Assembly (NCBI GenBank): GCA_964017195.1
Contig: OZ024896.1
Location: 34,554,807 to 34,618,806, forward strand
From: Siderastrea radians
Taxonomy: Eukaryota > Cnidaria > Anthozoa > Scleractinia > Rhizangiidae
Reading direction: 5' to 3'
Length of the DNA stretch: 64,000 bases
Below, piece by piece: positions 1 through 12,520 of the stretch; position 1 is the stretch's first letter; each line of letters begins with the position of its first letter. The translations under genes and the position numbers were made by a program. A model generated the notes under the pieces. It was not told the origin of the DNA. It saw only the letters and a list, made by a program, of their open reading frames with translations, and made no database searches.

Positions 1-2612
1 AACATCTCCGCTGATACTCAACCCACATGTCGGCTAATACTCGACCAACATCTCGAACGAGATCTCGGCCACCACTCGACCAATCTGGGCTGAGACTCGG
101 CTGATGTCGTGGTTTTGCGGGGATGCTTAGGAGAATTTCATCCTGTGGGTGCTTCTGTATTTTGATACTGATACTCGACCGACATCTCGGTGGATACTCG
201 ACCGACATCTCGGCGCATACTTGACCGACATCTCGTTGAAACTCGACCGACATCTCGGCCGACACTCGACCAACATCTCGGCCGATACTTGACCGACATG
301 TCGGCTGATACTCAACCCACACCTCGGCCGACACTCGACCGACATCTCGGCCGATACTCAACCAACATCTCGGCTGATACGCGACTGACATCTCGGCCGA
401 CACCAGACCGACATCTCGGCTGAGACACGACCGACATCTCGGCCGATGCTGGACTGACATGACGGCTGATCCTCAACCGACATCTCGGCTGATACTCGAC
501 CGACATCTTGGTCGGCACTCGGCCGACATCTCGGCTGATACTCAGCTCAACACAAGACCAACATCTCGGCGGATACTCGACCGACATGTCAGCTGATACT
601 CGACCGACATCTCGGCCGACATCTCGACCGACATCTCGGCCGACACTCGTCAAACATTTCCGCCGATACATGACTGACATCTCGGCTGATATTCGACCGA
701 CATCTCCACCAAGATCTCGGCCGATCCTCAACCGAGTATCGACCGAGTATCAGCCGACACTCGGCCGGCAGTCGACTGACATCTCGACAGATACTCGACC
801 GACATCTCGGCCGATACTCGCCCGACATCTCGGTCAACACTCAACCGACATCTCGACCGACACTTGACCAACATCTCCTCCGACACTCGACCGACACTCA
901 ACCGACATCTCAACCGACTCTCGACCGACATCTCGACCAACACTCGACCGACATCTCGGCCTATACTCCACCGACATCTCGGCCTACGCTCGAAAGACTT
1001 CTCGGCTGATACTCGACCGAGATCTCGGCTGACAATCGAGCGACATCTCCCCCGACACTCGACCGACATCTCGGCCGATACTCGACTGACATCTCGGCCT
1101 ACACTCGACCGACATATCGGCCGATACTCCACCGACATCTCGGCAGACACTCAACTGCCATCTCGACTGACACTCGACCAACATCTCCGCTGATACTCGA
1201 CCGACATGTCTTCTAATACTCGACCAACATCTCGAACGAGATCTCGGCCGCCACTCGACCAACGTCTCGGCCGATACTCGACCGACATCTCGGCCTACAG
1301 TCGACCGACATATCGGCCGATACTCTACCGACATCTCGGCCGACACTCAACCGCCATCTAGGCCAACACTCGACCGACATCTCTGCTGATACTCGACCGA
1401 CATGTCGGCTAATACTCGACAACATCTCGAACGACATCTCGGCCTCTACTCGACCGACTTCTCGGCCGATACACGACCGACATCTCGGCCGATACTCCAC
1501 CGACATCTCGGCCGATACTCCACCGACATCTCGGCCGACACTCAACCGCCATCTCGACCGACACTCGACCGAAATGTCGGTTGATACTCAACTGACATCT
1601 AGGCCGACACTCGACCGACATCTCCGCTGATACTCGACCGACATGTCGGCTAATACTCGACGAACATCTCCAACGACATCTCGGCCGAACGCTCAACCGA
1701 CATCTCGACCGACATCTCGGCCGATACTCGTCCGACATCTCGGCCCCCACCCAGCTTCTCGGCCGATACTCGACCGACATCTTGGCCGATACTCGACCTA
1801 CATCTCGGCTGACACTCGACCGACATCTCGGCTGATACTCGACCGACATCTCGGCTGATACTCGACCGACATCTCGGCTGATACTCGACCGACATCTCGG
1901 CCGATACTCGCCCGACATCTCGGTCAACACTCAACCGACATCTCGACCGACACTCGGCTGGTAGTCGACACTCGACCGACATCTCGGCCGACACTCGGCC
2001 GATAACTCGGCCGACATCTCGACCGACATCTCGACCGACATCTTGGTTGACACTTGGCCGACATGTCGCCTGATACTAGACCGACATCTCGACTGACATC
2101 TCGGCTGATACTCGACGGACATTTCGGCCGACGCTCGACCATTATCTCGGCCGACACTCGACCGACATGTTGGTTGATACTCGACCGACATTTGGACCGA
2201 CATCTTGGCCGATACTCGACCGATATCTCGGTCCACACTCGGCCGATATCTCCTCCGATACTCAACCGACATCTCGGCCGATACCTCGACGGATATGTCG
2301 GCCGATTCTCGACTGACTTGTCGGCCGACACTCGACCGACATCTCGGCTGACACTCGACCGACGTCTCGGCTGATACTCGTCCGACATCTGGGCCCCCAC
2401 TCGGCTTCTCTGCAGACACTGGCCCAACATCTCGGCCGATACTCGACCGACATCTTGGCCGATACTCGACCGACATCTCTGCTGACACTCTACCGACATC
2501 TCGGTTGATACTCGACCGACATCTCGACTGATACTCGACCGACATCTCGGCCGATACTTGACCGACATCTCGGCTGGTATTCGACCGACATCTCGGACGA
2601 CACTCGACTGAC
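1..2612. repeat. 23-bp satellite/minisatellite array, left end open
   Basis: The region is built from a 23-bp unit close to CTCGACCGACATCTCGGCCG plus ATA, roughly 110 copies with point variants and some half-unit deletions near the shorter GACATCTCGACC sub-period. A non-repeat interruption lies at about 110-165. Longer variant blocks recur: a block with AACATCTC, CTGATACTC and TCTCGAACGA starts near 1, 1181, 1378 and 1618, and a block with TCGGTCAACACTCAACCGAC occurs near 830 and 1918. Because 23 is not a multiple of three, long open frames (up to 227 codons) occur on both strands. I take these as a by-product, not genes. The array reaches base 1, so its full length is unknown. Confidence 0.95.
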
Positions 2613-2616
2613 ATCT

Positions 2617-2851
2617 GAGGCCCTGTTAGGGTTTTAGCATTATTGATTATTTGGAGGTTTTTTAAAGAAGGGATACGGATTATTAACCACCAAGTTTAAC
2701 GATTACGGAATATTTTTTTTAGAATTCTATTTTAGGGATATAAAATAAGGGTTTATATTAGGGATACCTTGTTTACAAAATTGAGATACGGATTATTTCC
2801 AAATTTCTACCCAGGATTATGGATTATTTAGACTCCCCCTAACAGGACCTC
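2617..2851. mobile_element. MITE-like element between satellite and duplicated block
   Basis: Terminal inverted repeats are seen directly: GAGGCCCTGTTAGGG at 2617-2631 and CCCTAACAGGACCTC at 2837-2851, 14 of 15 positions complementary. The AT-rich interior repeats short GGATACGGATTATT-like words. No clear target-site duplication was found. It sits exactly between the satellite array and the left end of the copy-A segmental duplication. The superfamily cannot be assigned. Confidence 0.65.
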
Positions 2852-3359
2852 CGTTGTGCTTGGGTCGCCAGAAATACTATTCTTGTTTTCCGGTCGAATT
2901 GTTTTCACTCGGGTAGATAAATGCAGTTCTCGCAAAAATTGTTATTTGTACTGCCAGTACAGCGCAAAGGTCCTTCCTGTTTATCAACGGGAGATATTTT
3001 TTTATTCATTCATGGATTGATCCAGACAAACTATCTCACATAACGTTGTAAACATCGAAATGGTTTTCTTCGCTAAATACAACTAGTAGACATCATATTT
3101 TATAGCCTTACTGAGTGCAAGTCTTGTACTTGCCAAAACATCATTTAGTATTCTTGTTTCACCCCATCAATCAGACAAGAGCAACTTATAACTTTGTTGT
3201 AGTAGAAGAGATGTCAGTCACTAAGTTGATGGGAATTCCAAATTATTCTTTGCTATTCGTCTTTTGGTGTAGGTTTTGGGTTGCATTGATGTCCTTCGTG
3301 TTCCTGTTGTTTTCGTCTCTACGAGAACAGATTTTTATCCAGACTTGAAAGTTAGAGGT

Positions 3360-3680
3360 CACATTAGAATCGTCCTGTACCACATAATAAACGATGACGG
3401 AAAAGTCCTACTTAGCTTAGTAGCATTCAATTCATTGATCGCTTGTAACCACCTTGTACAGCATAATAAACAGAACAGCACATGAACGAGTTGCTCATTG
3501 GATGTCATTTGAATGGTCACTGTTTTAGGATTTTGTCCATAGATGAATCATCTTGTATCTCATATGGTATTATAAACAGCACCTAAGTACTTCTCAGTAG
3601 CTGTTATTTGAATTTGAAAGTGAGGCAGTGAATACAGTACATGAGACCTTTTGAAAATTCATCTTGACCCTGGTTTACTC
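3360..3680. repeat. Degenerate copies of a ~106-bp dispersed repeat
   Basis: Fragments match the family seen cleanly at 30890-31310, with words such as CACCTTGTACAGCATAATAAACAG, GTACTxCTCAGTAGCT and TTTGAATGGTCAC. They lie in the non-coding part of copy A upstream of its first retained exon. Further fragments occur near 4060-4330. Confidence 0.6.
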
Positions 3681-4588
3681 ATTTTAGGAGTAGAACTAGC
3701 ACTGTATCGATGTCACGCAGTTAGATTTTATCGTTGCTAAGTAACACCTAGGACATGCGCAGTAGTCTTGTCAGAAAAACCATGTGCTCTTGCCAGATGG
3801 CGGATTTGTACATCGTTGTTGTGTTCGTTGTTTATCAAACTTTGTTGTGATTTCAAGACAAGCACAAATGAATTAGACCAGTAAGTATGGAAAAGTTTTG
3901 CATGCTATCAAAGACCAAGTCGTACTAGTCCAACATTTAACCCTTTTGATCCCAAGAGTGCCTAAAGTCACAATTCAAGACACGTCTCAAATTTCATTTT
4001 GTAAAATACTTAATTCTGAATTCTAAATGGTACCATGTGAAAGTACTACTGAATAGGTTTCATTTGAATGGTCACACTATAGGATTTCATCTACAGACTC
4101 AAAAGTTAGAATCACCCAAATGTCTCCATAATTGACTCTGGGAGTGAAAGGCTTAAACCAAGATCTAAATGAATTTTTGACTTGGCTTGTGTAATAAGAA
4201 TTAAATATTTGCACGAAAACCGATCTGAACTCATGCCAATCTGAGTTTGTACCAGTCTTACCCAATAATTGGGTACTTTTCATACTGGTTTTGGGCCCAG
4301 CTTTCATTTGAATGGTTATGGGAAGTTATTCTTAGACTCAAACGGAACAGCCATATTATATTTGTATGCTCAAGGTTAGGTTAAATCAGACTTGTATTAA
4401 ATTCATATTTAACAAGTGTCTTGCTGTTCATCTTTCAGCCGAGAAAACCTGTGATCCCGTCACAAAATTCCAGTGTAAAACTGTCGATCGCTGCATACCT
4501 CGAAGTTGGGTTTGTGACTATGACAACGACTGTGGTGACAATTCTGATGAGCCTCCAGACTGTGGTATGGAAGTAACTTTTAACTGAA

Positions 4589-5686
4589 TCACAGGCAACC
4601 CAAGCTCAAGATGGGCGAAGACGATCGGGCTGCGAAACATGACCTTTGCTATCAGGCGTGTTGTGTAACAAGGTTCTCGATTTATAGACTTTGTATGGGA
4701 AATTAACCCTCGTTATCAAAATGCTAAAATAAATTCAGCTCTATGAGCAATTCAGCTCTATGAGCTGCAAAGTATTTTAATAAAGTACCTACTTACTTAC
4801 TTACTTAAGTGATGAATGTGGGAATGAACCTCACTTAACTCGACATGGGGTGGTCTTTGTGTCTTTGTGTGTAATTTGGGCGCAATTCGTGGCCGTTTTA
4901 GGCGAGGTTTTGGTTCGGTGTTGTTTCTCTACATAAAACGAAGGAAGGCGGGTGACTCGAGACGGGCGAATCCTACAAATCGCTCTCGTATCACAAAGCA
5001 ATGCAGAGAATCGCCATAAAAAACACCATATTCATAAAGCCCCATAATTTCCACATCCTATTCAGCCTTCACGGTGATCGCCGGTAATTCTGGTCTGACA
5101 AAATTCGAAAAACATTCTGCTATCGGCGATCTTCCCGTGCGCTAGACTTTTGGCGTGGACACGGCCGGAAGACAGTCTGTTGTCATGTTGGCACGCGGGT
5201 GAACGTCCAGCGCGAGGGAAGACCGCCGATAGCAGAATGTTCTTCAAATTTTCTCAGATCAGAATTGCCGTGCGATCACCATGAAGGCTGAATCGGATAT
5301 GGAAACTATGGGGCTTTATAAATATGGTGTTTTTACAGCGATTCTCTGCATTGCTTTGTAATACGAGAGCGATCTGTAGGACTCGCTCATCTCGAGTCAC
5401 CCGCCTTCCTTCGTTTTATGTGGAGAAACAACACCGCGAACAACAGCAAACCGAAAACTCGCCTAAAACGCCACGAATTGCGCCCAAATTATGCACAAGA
5501 TGCAAAGACAAACAATGTTGAGTTAAGTGAAGTTCATTTCCACATTCATCACTTTATTTTAGCATTTAAATAACGAAGGTGAATTTCCCATACAAAGTCT
5601 ATAAATCGAGAGCCTTGCACCTAGTAGCAAAGGTTATGCTTCGCAATCCGATCGTTTTTTCTCATCTTGAGCTTGGGCCGCTTGTG
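4589..5686. mobile_element. 1.1-kb foldback (near-complete palindrome) transposon
   Basis: The left end (CACAGGCAACCCAAGCTC) and the right end (GAGCTTGGGCCGCTTGTG) are inverted copies. Complementarity continues through the whole element, with arms of about 500 nt meeting near 5150-5170 and almost no spacer. ACTGAA flanks both ends (4583-4588 and 5687-5692). The matching intron of the complete gene has an uninterrupted AACTAAACTC at about 47503. The left arm carries a secondary insertion (about 4735-4808) that ends in repeated ACTT and resembles a retroelement tail. No transposase frame is seen. Confidence 0.85.
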
Positions 5687-8663
5687 ACTGAACTCTTTTC
5701 AGGTTGCGTAAAAATTGGCCGTCCATAAACACTCTTATTCTTCGGCCATCTCAACTTCAATAGGAATAAACAGCAAACTACGGTGACGAACATGACACTG
5801 ATAGCAACGCATGTTGTAAAAACATTGATTTTATAAACTTAACGTTTTGTATGCTACAACATACATCTTCAGAAGTGACCGTTGGGAAAATTGCAAATAA
5901 ATTTAAACGCAAAGTGAAAGACTAGTACCTAATCAGGAAAAAATGAAAAAATTGTTAACAAATAGGCTTCCGTTTGGAAGTTTGAAATCTGAAAAACAAA
6001 ACAAAAACAAAACCTAGCTAGTAAAGAAAAAGTTTCTCACTGCCAACGTTTTCATTCAAGGCAGGTTGTAATTCACAAATCAACAAAGTCTCTTTCAGTT
6101 CAGTTACAATGCAAATCCGAACGTCCGGTTGCTAAGATATCAAAGTGATCCCAGTTAATATTGTGAACCGTTGAGGTAATTTTCGCAGTCCATTTTTAGA
6201 TTTAGCTTACGCAAGTCGCTCGAATTTTCATGCTGGATGGAACAAAAACCTTAAAACTGATCAAATTTATCCACATTTGTTTACACCCTTAGTGAACCTG
6301 TGCCAATATGAAACAAGATCAAAGTTCCAAACTTTAAGCCCCAATAGTGACAAGCATCTAATTTCACCTTACATTATCACTATTTGATTCCACATACAGT
6401 TCCCTTTTGGTTGGAAAAGAGGCCATTGGTGGTGAGAGGGTTAATGTGGCTTCAAAATGTCATATTTTTTCGCTTACTCTAGATCATAGATATTGTACCC
6501 ACTATATTCTTCGATCATTGATGTGTCCTTTTCACTGTCTTTGCAGCCCAAAGAAGCTGTTCAGAAAATGAACACGCTTGTAACAACGGACAGTGTATTC
6601 CAAAAAGGTGGCTGTGTGATCGCGACAAGGATTGCGACGATGGTAGTGATGAGAGAGGCTGTGGTAAGGTGTTGCGATGAGCTACACGCCAGGCATATGA
6701 GACGGGAGGATGACTAAAACCAACTTTAAAAACAAACAAACAAAACAAGAACTTTTAAAATTAGCTTTAAAAAACAGTATCTGAAGCTTTTAAAAAGCGT
6801 TTTGGTGTTGTTTATAAGTATTTTCATAACAAGCAGATTTTATTAGAATCCACTATAAATGTTTTTAATCAATCCGTTTTGGCAAATTTAACTCATTTTC
6901 TCTTGGTTTGGAATCATTTTCAAAATTAATATTTGCAGATAATAAATTCATTTGACAAAGTACTGTTTCCTAAATTTGTTTGTGAGATTAAACTGAAAGT
7001 ATAAAGTAAACTTAGCAGTTTTTATTGTGAAAAATGAGGCCTTAAGTATTGACTTATTCTTTTTAAAGCCGTCCTCAACAATTAATTTTATCTGAACTCC
7101 AATGTCTGGTTTTATTCTCACAGTTTCTGTGAATGAAACTCAAATTACTTGTTTTTTTCCAAATTTACTTGAGCTGGCATAAATTACTACCATTTTCAGT
7201 TAATGTTAACTTGTCTCAAATTTACTTAGCGTTTTAATTTTTAGCATTTGATATTTGTCCATTTTTGCGTGTCAATACGTCTGAAATAGTAAGTGATCTT
7301 TTGAAATAGCTGTGTCAGTCCCTTCTAACTTAAACCTTTTTAAAGATTTTTCTCATGTGCAACCCTTACTTCTAAGATTTCAGTCCCTTCACTCCGCTGG
7401 GATAATCATGCTAAAATATTCATCTACACATATTTTAAAAAGAATCTTTTTGTTCCAACCTAACTATAAATGTTAGACTCTATTGTCGTTTTTAATTAAA
7501 CTTGATCTAACTAAATTAAAAAAAAATGTTAAACTAAAAATCTTGTCTTAAATTCCTCTCCGTGTCTGGTGTTTGATTATTCTTTAATATTTTGTTTCTG
7601 TTTTTTGTTCTATTCAACTATTCTCTGAACAAAAGGACCAATTTCTCCAGGTAATAAGACATGCAGACCAACTGAGTTCACCTGCGCAAATGGCAAATGT
7701 ATCTCGCAAACATGGGTCTGTGATCATGACGATGACTGTGGAGATGGATCAGATGAACAGCAGTGCCGTAAGTTTTGAGTTTTCCTATCTGAATGTATTT
7801 CTTTTTTGGGAAGTTTAACTGTTTCTTGACTTGTACCCTTATCCATATGTTTTGTAACGTACCGCAGAATTCCCAAAGTAACAGCCTCCGTTACTTTTGG
7901 AATTAGCAGGCCTGAGGGGCCACAACCTTTGGATAGCTGGTACGTTTGTTAGTCGTTACTTTCAGGCAGCCAAAGTATACGAGTACGTTTAAGAAGAAAT
8001 CGATTGTAAACACACCTGCGGAATAAGCATAAGTCACTTTAATTCTCATAAGTCTTATTCATTTATTCTTGGGCATCCTTGTTAAACAGTTAGCTGTGCC
8101 ATTTTCATTGCACTTAAGGGAACACAGTTTCTCTTTCATTGATTTCCTAAGAGCAGTTATTTATTTCTGTTCGAATTCAGCACACATACAATCTCTAGTC
8201 CTCCGCCCTGCACGCAAACTCCTTCCGTGACTTAAGCTTTTGAGGGGCTGTTATGACTGTCACTGTGGAATGTTAACATGGATTGCCCTCTACTAGCCGT
8301 AGCACTTTCTCTCGGGAAGTACTAGAAAGGCCCAAAAATTAACGTTCGATTCAGGGCTGCTACTTTTGGAATTCTACAGTACAACTGTCCTGTGGAATTC
8401 TAATGTGGGTAGTCATCCACTTGGGGAGGAGGGTTCCATATAATTCTTTTTCAGATCAAGTGTAAAAAGTCAGCTAGTTTTTTGAATCTTTCTGACATTC
8501 TTTCACTTTCTCTTCTGTGGGAAAAAAACCTGACTGCTGGCTGTTTTTGGCTGTCGTTACTTACAAGAAAAAATTGTGATAATTTTGAGAAACTTGAATT
8601 TTCGGCCAAAATCATCCCTTAACACCCTGCGGTAAATAGCTCTCCTGACTTGAAATGTCCTGG

Positions 8664-8861
8664 AAACCTGATTAATCAACCAAAATCAGTCTCAATCGAG
8701 TAAGAGTTGTCATGATAAACGATTTTAGGTAGTTTAGTTGTAGAAAAGGATATTTTGTTTCAAATGTGTGTGTTTTTTTAAATGAAACCTGATTTATTAA
8801 CCAAAATCAGTCTCAATCGAGTAAGACTTGTCATGATAAACGATTTTAGGTAGTTTAGTCA
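8664..8861. repeat. Two direct copies, period 122 bp
   Basis: A segment of about 76 nt beginning AACCTGATT and ending GGTAGTTTAGT occurs at 8664-8739 and again at 8786-8861 with few differences. It lies in the copy-A intron before the two-module class A exon. I do not see the pair in the corresponding intron of the complete gene (49203-49618). Confidence 0.75.
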
Positions 8862-9884
8862 ATGCTACATGTGAATTCTTCAAAGTTATTTCTTGTATTT
8901 TTAAACAGCCTACAAAACTTGCAATGCAACGGAATTTACCTGCAAAAGCAATGGAAGATGTATAAATAACACCTGGAGGTGTGACGGTGATAATGACTGC
9001 GAAGATAAGTCTGATGAGATTGGCTGCCCTTCCCTCAGTCCTAGATGTAAAAGTTCAGAATTTCTGTGTAAAGACATTTTCCAATGTGTCCATAGTAGCT
9101 GGGTCTGTGATGGTGAAAATGATTGCAATGATGGTACAGACGAGAAAGACTGCAGTAAGTATTCCTTGATTGTACAGCTAAATGTCCTCTCCCTCGAGGG
9201 ATTGTGCACATTTTGAAAGCCCTTAAAGATTTGTAAGACAAATTGGACAGCGTTTGAAAATCTTCAAAATTTGTATTTTGCGTCTAAAAGTCGATTAAGT
9301 TTTGTTGTTTTCGCTGATATAAGCATTGAAGAAGCTGACTCTAATTTTCCTTTTGTTTTCAGATGTCACGTTTTGTAGTGCAGATCAGTTTGCTTGTACA
9401 AATGGAAGATGTGTACTTAAGAGCAAGCAGTGTGATAGCAACAATGACTGCTTTGATGACTCCGATGAAAAGGATTGTCGTAAGTTCGCTAGTTTACCTG
9501 TTGTTTGCATTGAATTTGAGCAAAAAATTTTGTTGTGTAGAGTAAGTTTTGCTTGCAAAGAATTTTAATTTTTTCTCAGTATAATGTGTAAATAAAACAG
9601 ATTCATAGCTTGTACAGTGTTGAGAAGCTCTTGACTATTTAGTCGCGGTATTGTGGCCTTTGCCACTAGAATTGTTGCAGGATTTTGAACATGCCCATGA
9701 ACAATGTTAGTGACAGGAGTTCTATTTGATTCTGGCTTGTGACAAACTTGAAAGTCATATGTGTCGATGCAAGCAGAAGTTGTAAATTGGCATTTTTCAG
9801 GGCAGTCAATAAAAGCCAGAGGGTCATGATTTTCCCCGGTTTTTATGAGTGTGAATAGCTAAGCTGCTTTGATGAAACCTGGAA

Positions 9885-10105
9885 GACTGAAAGCCTTAAG
9901 CCTTAACAGTGATGAAAATGAAATTTCTCTTTACATTATCGCTACTTGTTCAAACATCCAAATGATGAGAATAAAGAAAGTGATCACCAAGGATGTCTTG
10001 ATACTTAAACAAGTTCTCCTTACTAGTTCCATAAGAAATGTACGGAGAACAATAAGGAAAATATGGATTTTTATATCAGGGCTTAAAGGATTAAAGAAAA
10101 TTAAC
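9885..10105. mobile_element. Degenerate TTAA-type MITE copy
   Basis: Resembles the better element at 60148-60360: an inner AAAGTGATCACCAAGGATG word, TTCTCCTTACTAGT, GAAATGTACGGAGA and a CAGGGCTTAAAGGATTAA end. It lies in the intron between the seventh class A exon and its neighbour. Related fragments occur near 6340-6430, 52270-52500 and 55850-56065. Confidence 0.55.
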
Positions 10106-11845
10106 AGCTATTATTTGATTGCCCTGGTTTTATACAGTAAATGATCTTGCAGACTAAATAATTGTGATGTTTTTATTTTGTTGTAGCTGAAGTAACCCCC
10201 AAACCCTGTAAGGAGGGTGAATTTCAATGTGGAGACTCAGACCAGTGTATTCCTGAGAGTAATGTCTGTGATGGCAATCACGATTGTAAGAATGGTGAAG
10301 ACGAACCTATGTCATGTGGTTAGTGTAGCAAATTTTGTTTTATCCCACGGGCCACGGTCAAAGTAGTGCCAATTAAAAGTTGTAAATCCGAGTTATTGGG
10401 AGTTATCACTAAAATGTCCTGTTCTTTTTTGTAGGAATAAACGAGTGCGAGATTTCCAATGGCCATTGTCAGCAGTCATGCAATGACACTAAAACATCCT
10501 ACTTCTGCTCGTGTCGTCCAGGCTACGAAGTAGACAAAGACTACCCAAGGATGTGCCAAGGTATGCCTGTCCTTTTTTGCAAATCCATTGTTCTATGCTG
10601 CCCTGTTTGCCTTTTAGAAATCCCAAGTTGCTTGATGTTATGGAAACCAGATTTCTTTTTGACTTTAATACCCTGTAAATTGTGTCTCTGCAGATATAGA
10701 CGAGTGCAAGACACCTGGAATGTGTAGTCAACTTTGTTTCAACACCAAAGGAAGTTTTAGATGTCTTTGCAGAGATGGCTACTCTATGGAGCCTGATCGC
10801 CCCACCTGCAGAGCAATAGGTTGGTACACATTTATCCAAGTTAGAAGCAGCTTGTACAGTACAGACAAGTACTGCTCAGTAGTTGTCATGTCGCTTTTAC
10901 CAAGCGGTAAAATGCAGTTAATGGAAAGCGACGCCCTAGAGGTGGTAGGACTAGCCTGCGTAGCTGGCGTAAACGGGGAAGGGAAAAGGAACCGAGATTA
11001 TTCATAAATGAATACTCCCTATTCATGTAGCTAGAATAAAAGACTTTCATGTCTCAAAATCGTGACTGATACCTTGTTTTTCGTAGTCTAGAAATGTGTC
11101 GTAGCTTCGTTGGTATTGGTTCTTATTACTCCAGCCCAGGCCCTCAGGAAAAGGGCAGGGATGGGCACGTGGATCTGCAGAATTGCGCAATCTCGTGACA
11201 TAGTCCCAGTGCGCACGAGCGTATCTGACACGGAGAAAAGCTCTTTTGGTGAGCAGCCATAATTGGAGCGAAATGCCGCCATACGACTGCCCTACATAAC
11301 TGACGCGGAGAAAACTCTATTGGTGTGCAGAGAATCACTCCTAAATCACTTTGTTGCTTTGTCAACAAAAGGCTCGTCAACTTTCTGTGTTACTATATGT
11401 TTTGAATCGATAAAATCAAGTTTTATAGTGAATAAAGGCGAAGTGTGTGAATAAGCTGCGAGTTAACAAATTAAAATTCCTTCGATAGTTCTTGATTTTG
11501 CGTCGTGCGTTAGTGACAGGTTTCAGATTACACAGTTGTTTTGAAGTTATGCCAGTCAGTGTGATGTGAAGTCAGGTTGTGTAGTCCATCGGTTGAAGTT
11601 GACTAACTGAAGTTAAATATACCGCTTGTTTTATAACAAACACAATTGGTTAACTTTATTGAGCGAACTTAAGTCGAAATATGTCGCTTATTAAAAGAAA
11701 CCTTAAACACGCATTCACTGTTTGTAGACGAACAGAATCGCTGCTAATGTCGCGGGGATTTAATGCCTTCAAACACAGTCTCAGTCAACTTGTTTTAATA
11801 TGGCGAACTATTAACAATAAACGGGTAAATGTGTTGCATGTGATT

Positions 11846-11890
11846 AGGCCATTTTACAGTTGTGTCCTTAGTGACCTGGCCTTTGAGTGG

Positions 11891-11921
<31 letters not shown>

Positions 11922-12081
11922 AAGACCCTCCCGCTTTTCACATGTAAATCATGTTATTCTCATGCTAACTAGTTTGTATTTACATATGAAAAGCAAGAGG
12001 GTTTGTATCAAAACAAGGTCAACTCCAGCCTCGCTTCCACTCAAAGGCCAGGTCACTAAGCACACAACTGTAAAATGGACT
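11846..12081. mobile_element. Hairpin element, ~100-bp arms
   Basis: The arm at 11846-11949 (with TGACCTGGCCTTTGAGTGGA) is nearly the reverse complement of 11979-12081 (with TCCACTCAAAGGCCAGGTCA). About 30 nt of spacer separates them. It is probably a palindromic MITE or foldback. No duplication of the target was identified. Confidence 0.75.
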
Positions 12082-12520
12082 ATTGTAAAACTCAGCCACG
12101 GCCAGTTGATTTTCATGTTCTATTGACAACAAAGCCACAGAAATTTGGTAAAACAGGTCGCGAGGGCATTGCAAATGAATAGAAAACTACAGACATATTC
12201 ACGGTCGATTGCGATGTAAGTAGACTTCCCCTGAAGTCGAGCTCAGAGTTGTTTTTCGACTCTGCAGTTCAATACAGGCGTTGTAAGATAGATCGTGAAC
12301 ACGGAGCGATCAAAAGAATACAAGTGGAATGTAGAATACACTGCTCAAAGCGGTATTACAGTGGTGTAAAATGTCCACGATTTTCCAAGTCTCACGGTGA
12401 ATTTTGATCAAAAAATCTCAAGTTCTGTTTCATGTGACGTGATCCGGCTTGATTGACGGCGCGTCAGTAAGGCTGTTTTTGATTAGATTAAAAACGACTG
12501 CGTGGGAGGCTAACATCTAA

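Noticed and set aside
1924..2614. Long minus-strand open frames (214 and 227 codons) with Cys/Arg-rich repeats
   Set aside because: They are a direct result of the stop-free 23-bp satellite and appear in overlapping frames on both strands.
6515..6748. Minus-strand frames opposite class A exons (also 48005-48211, 8910-9209, 49596-49919)
   Set aside because: They are antisense shadows of the class A exons, whose plus-strand frames have matching splice sites and Cys patterns.
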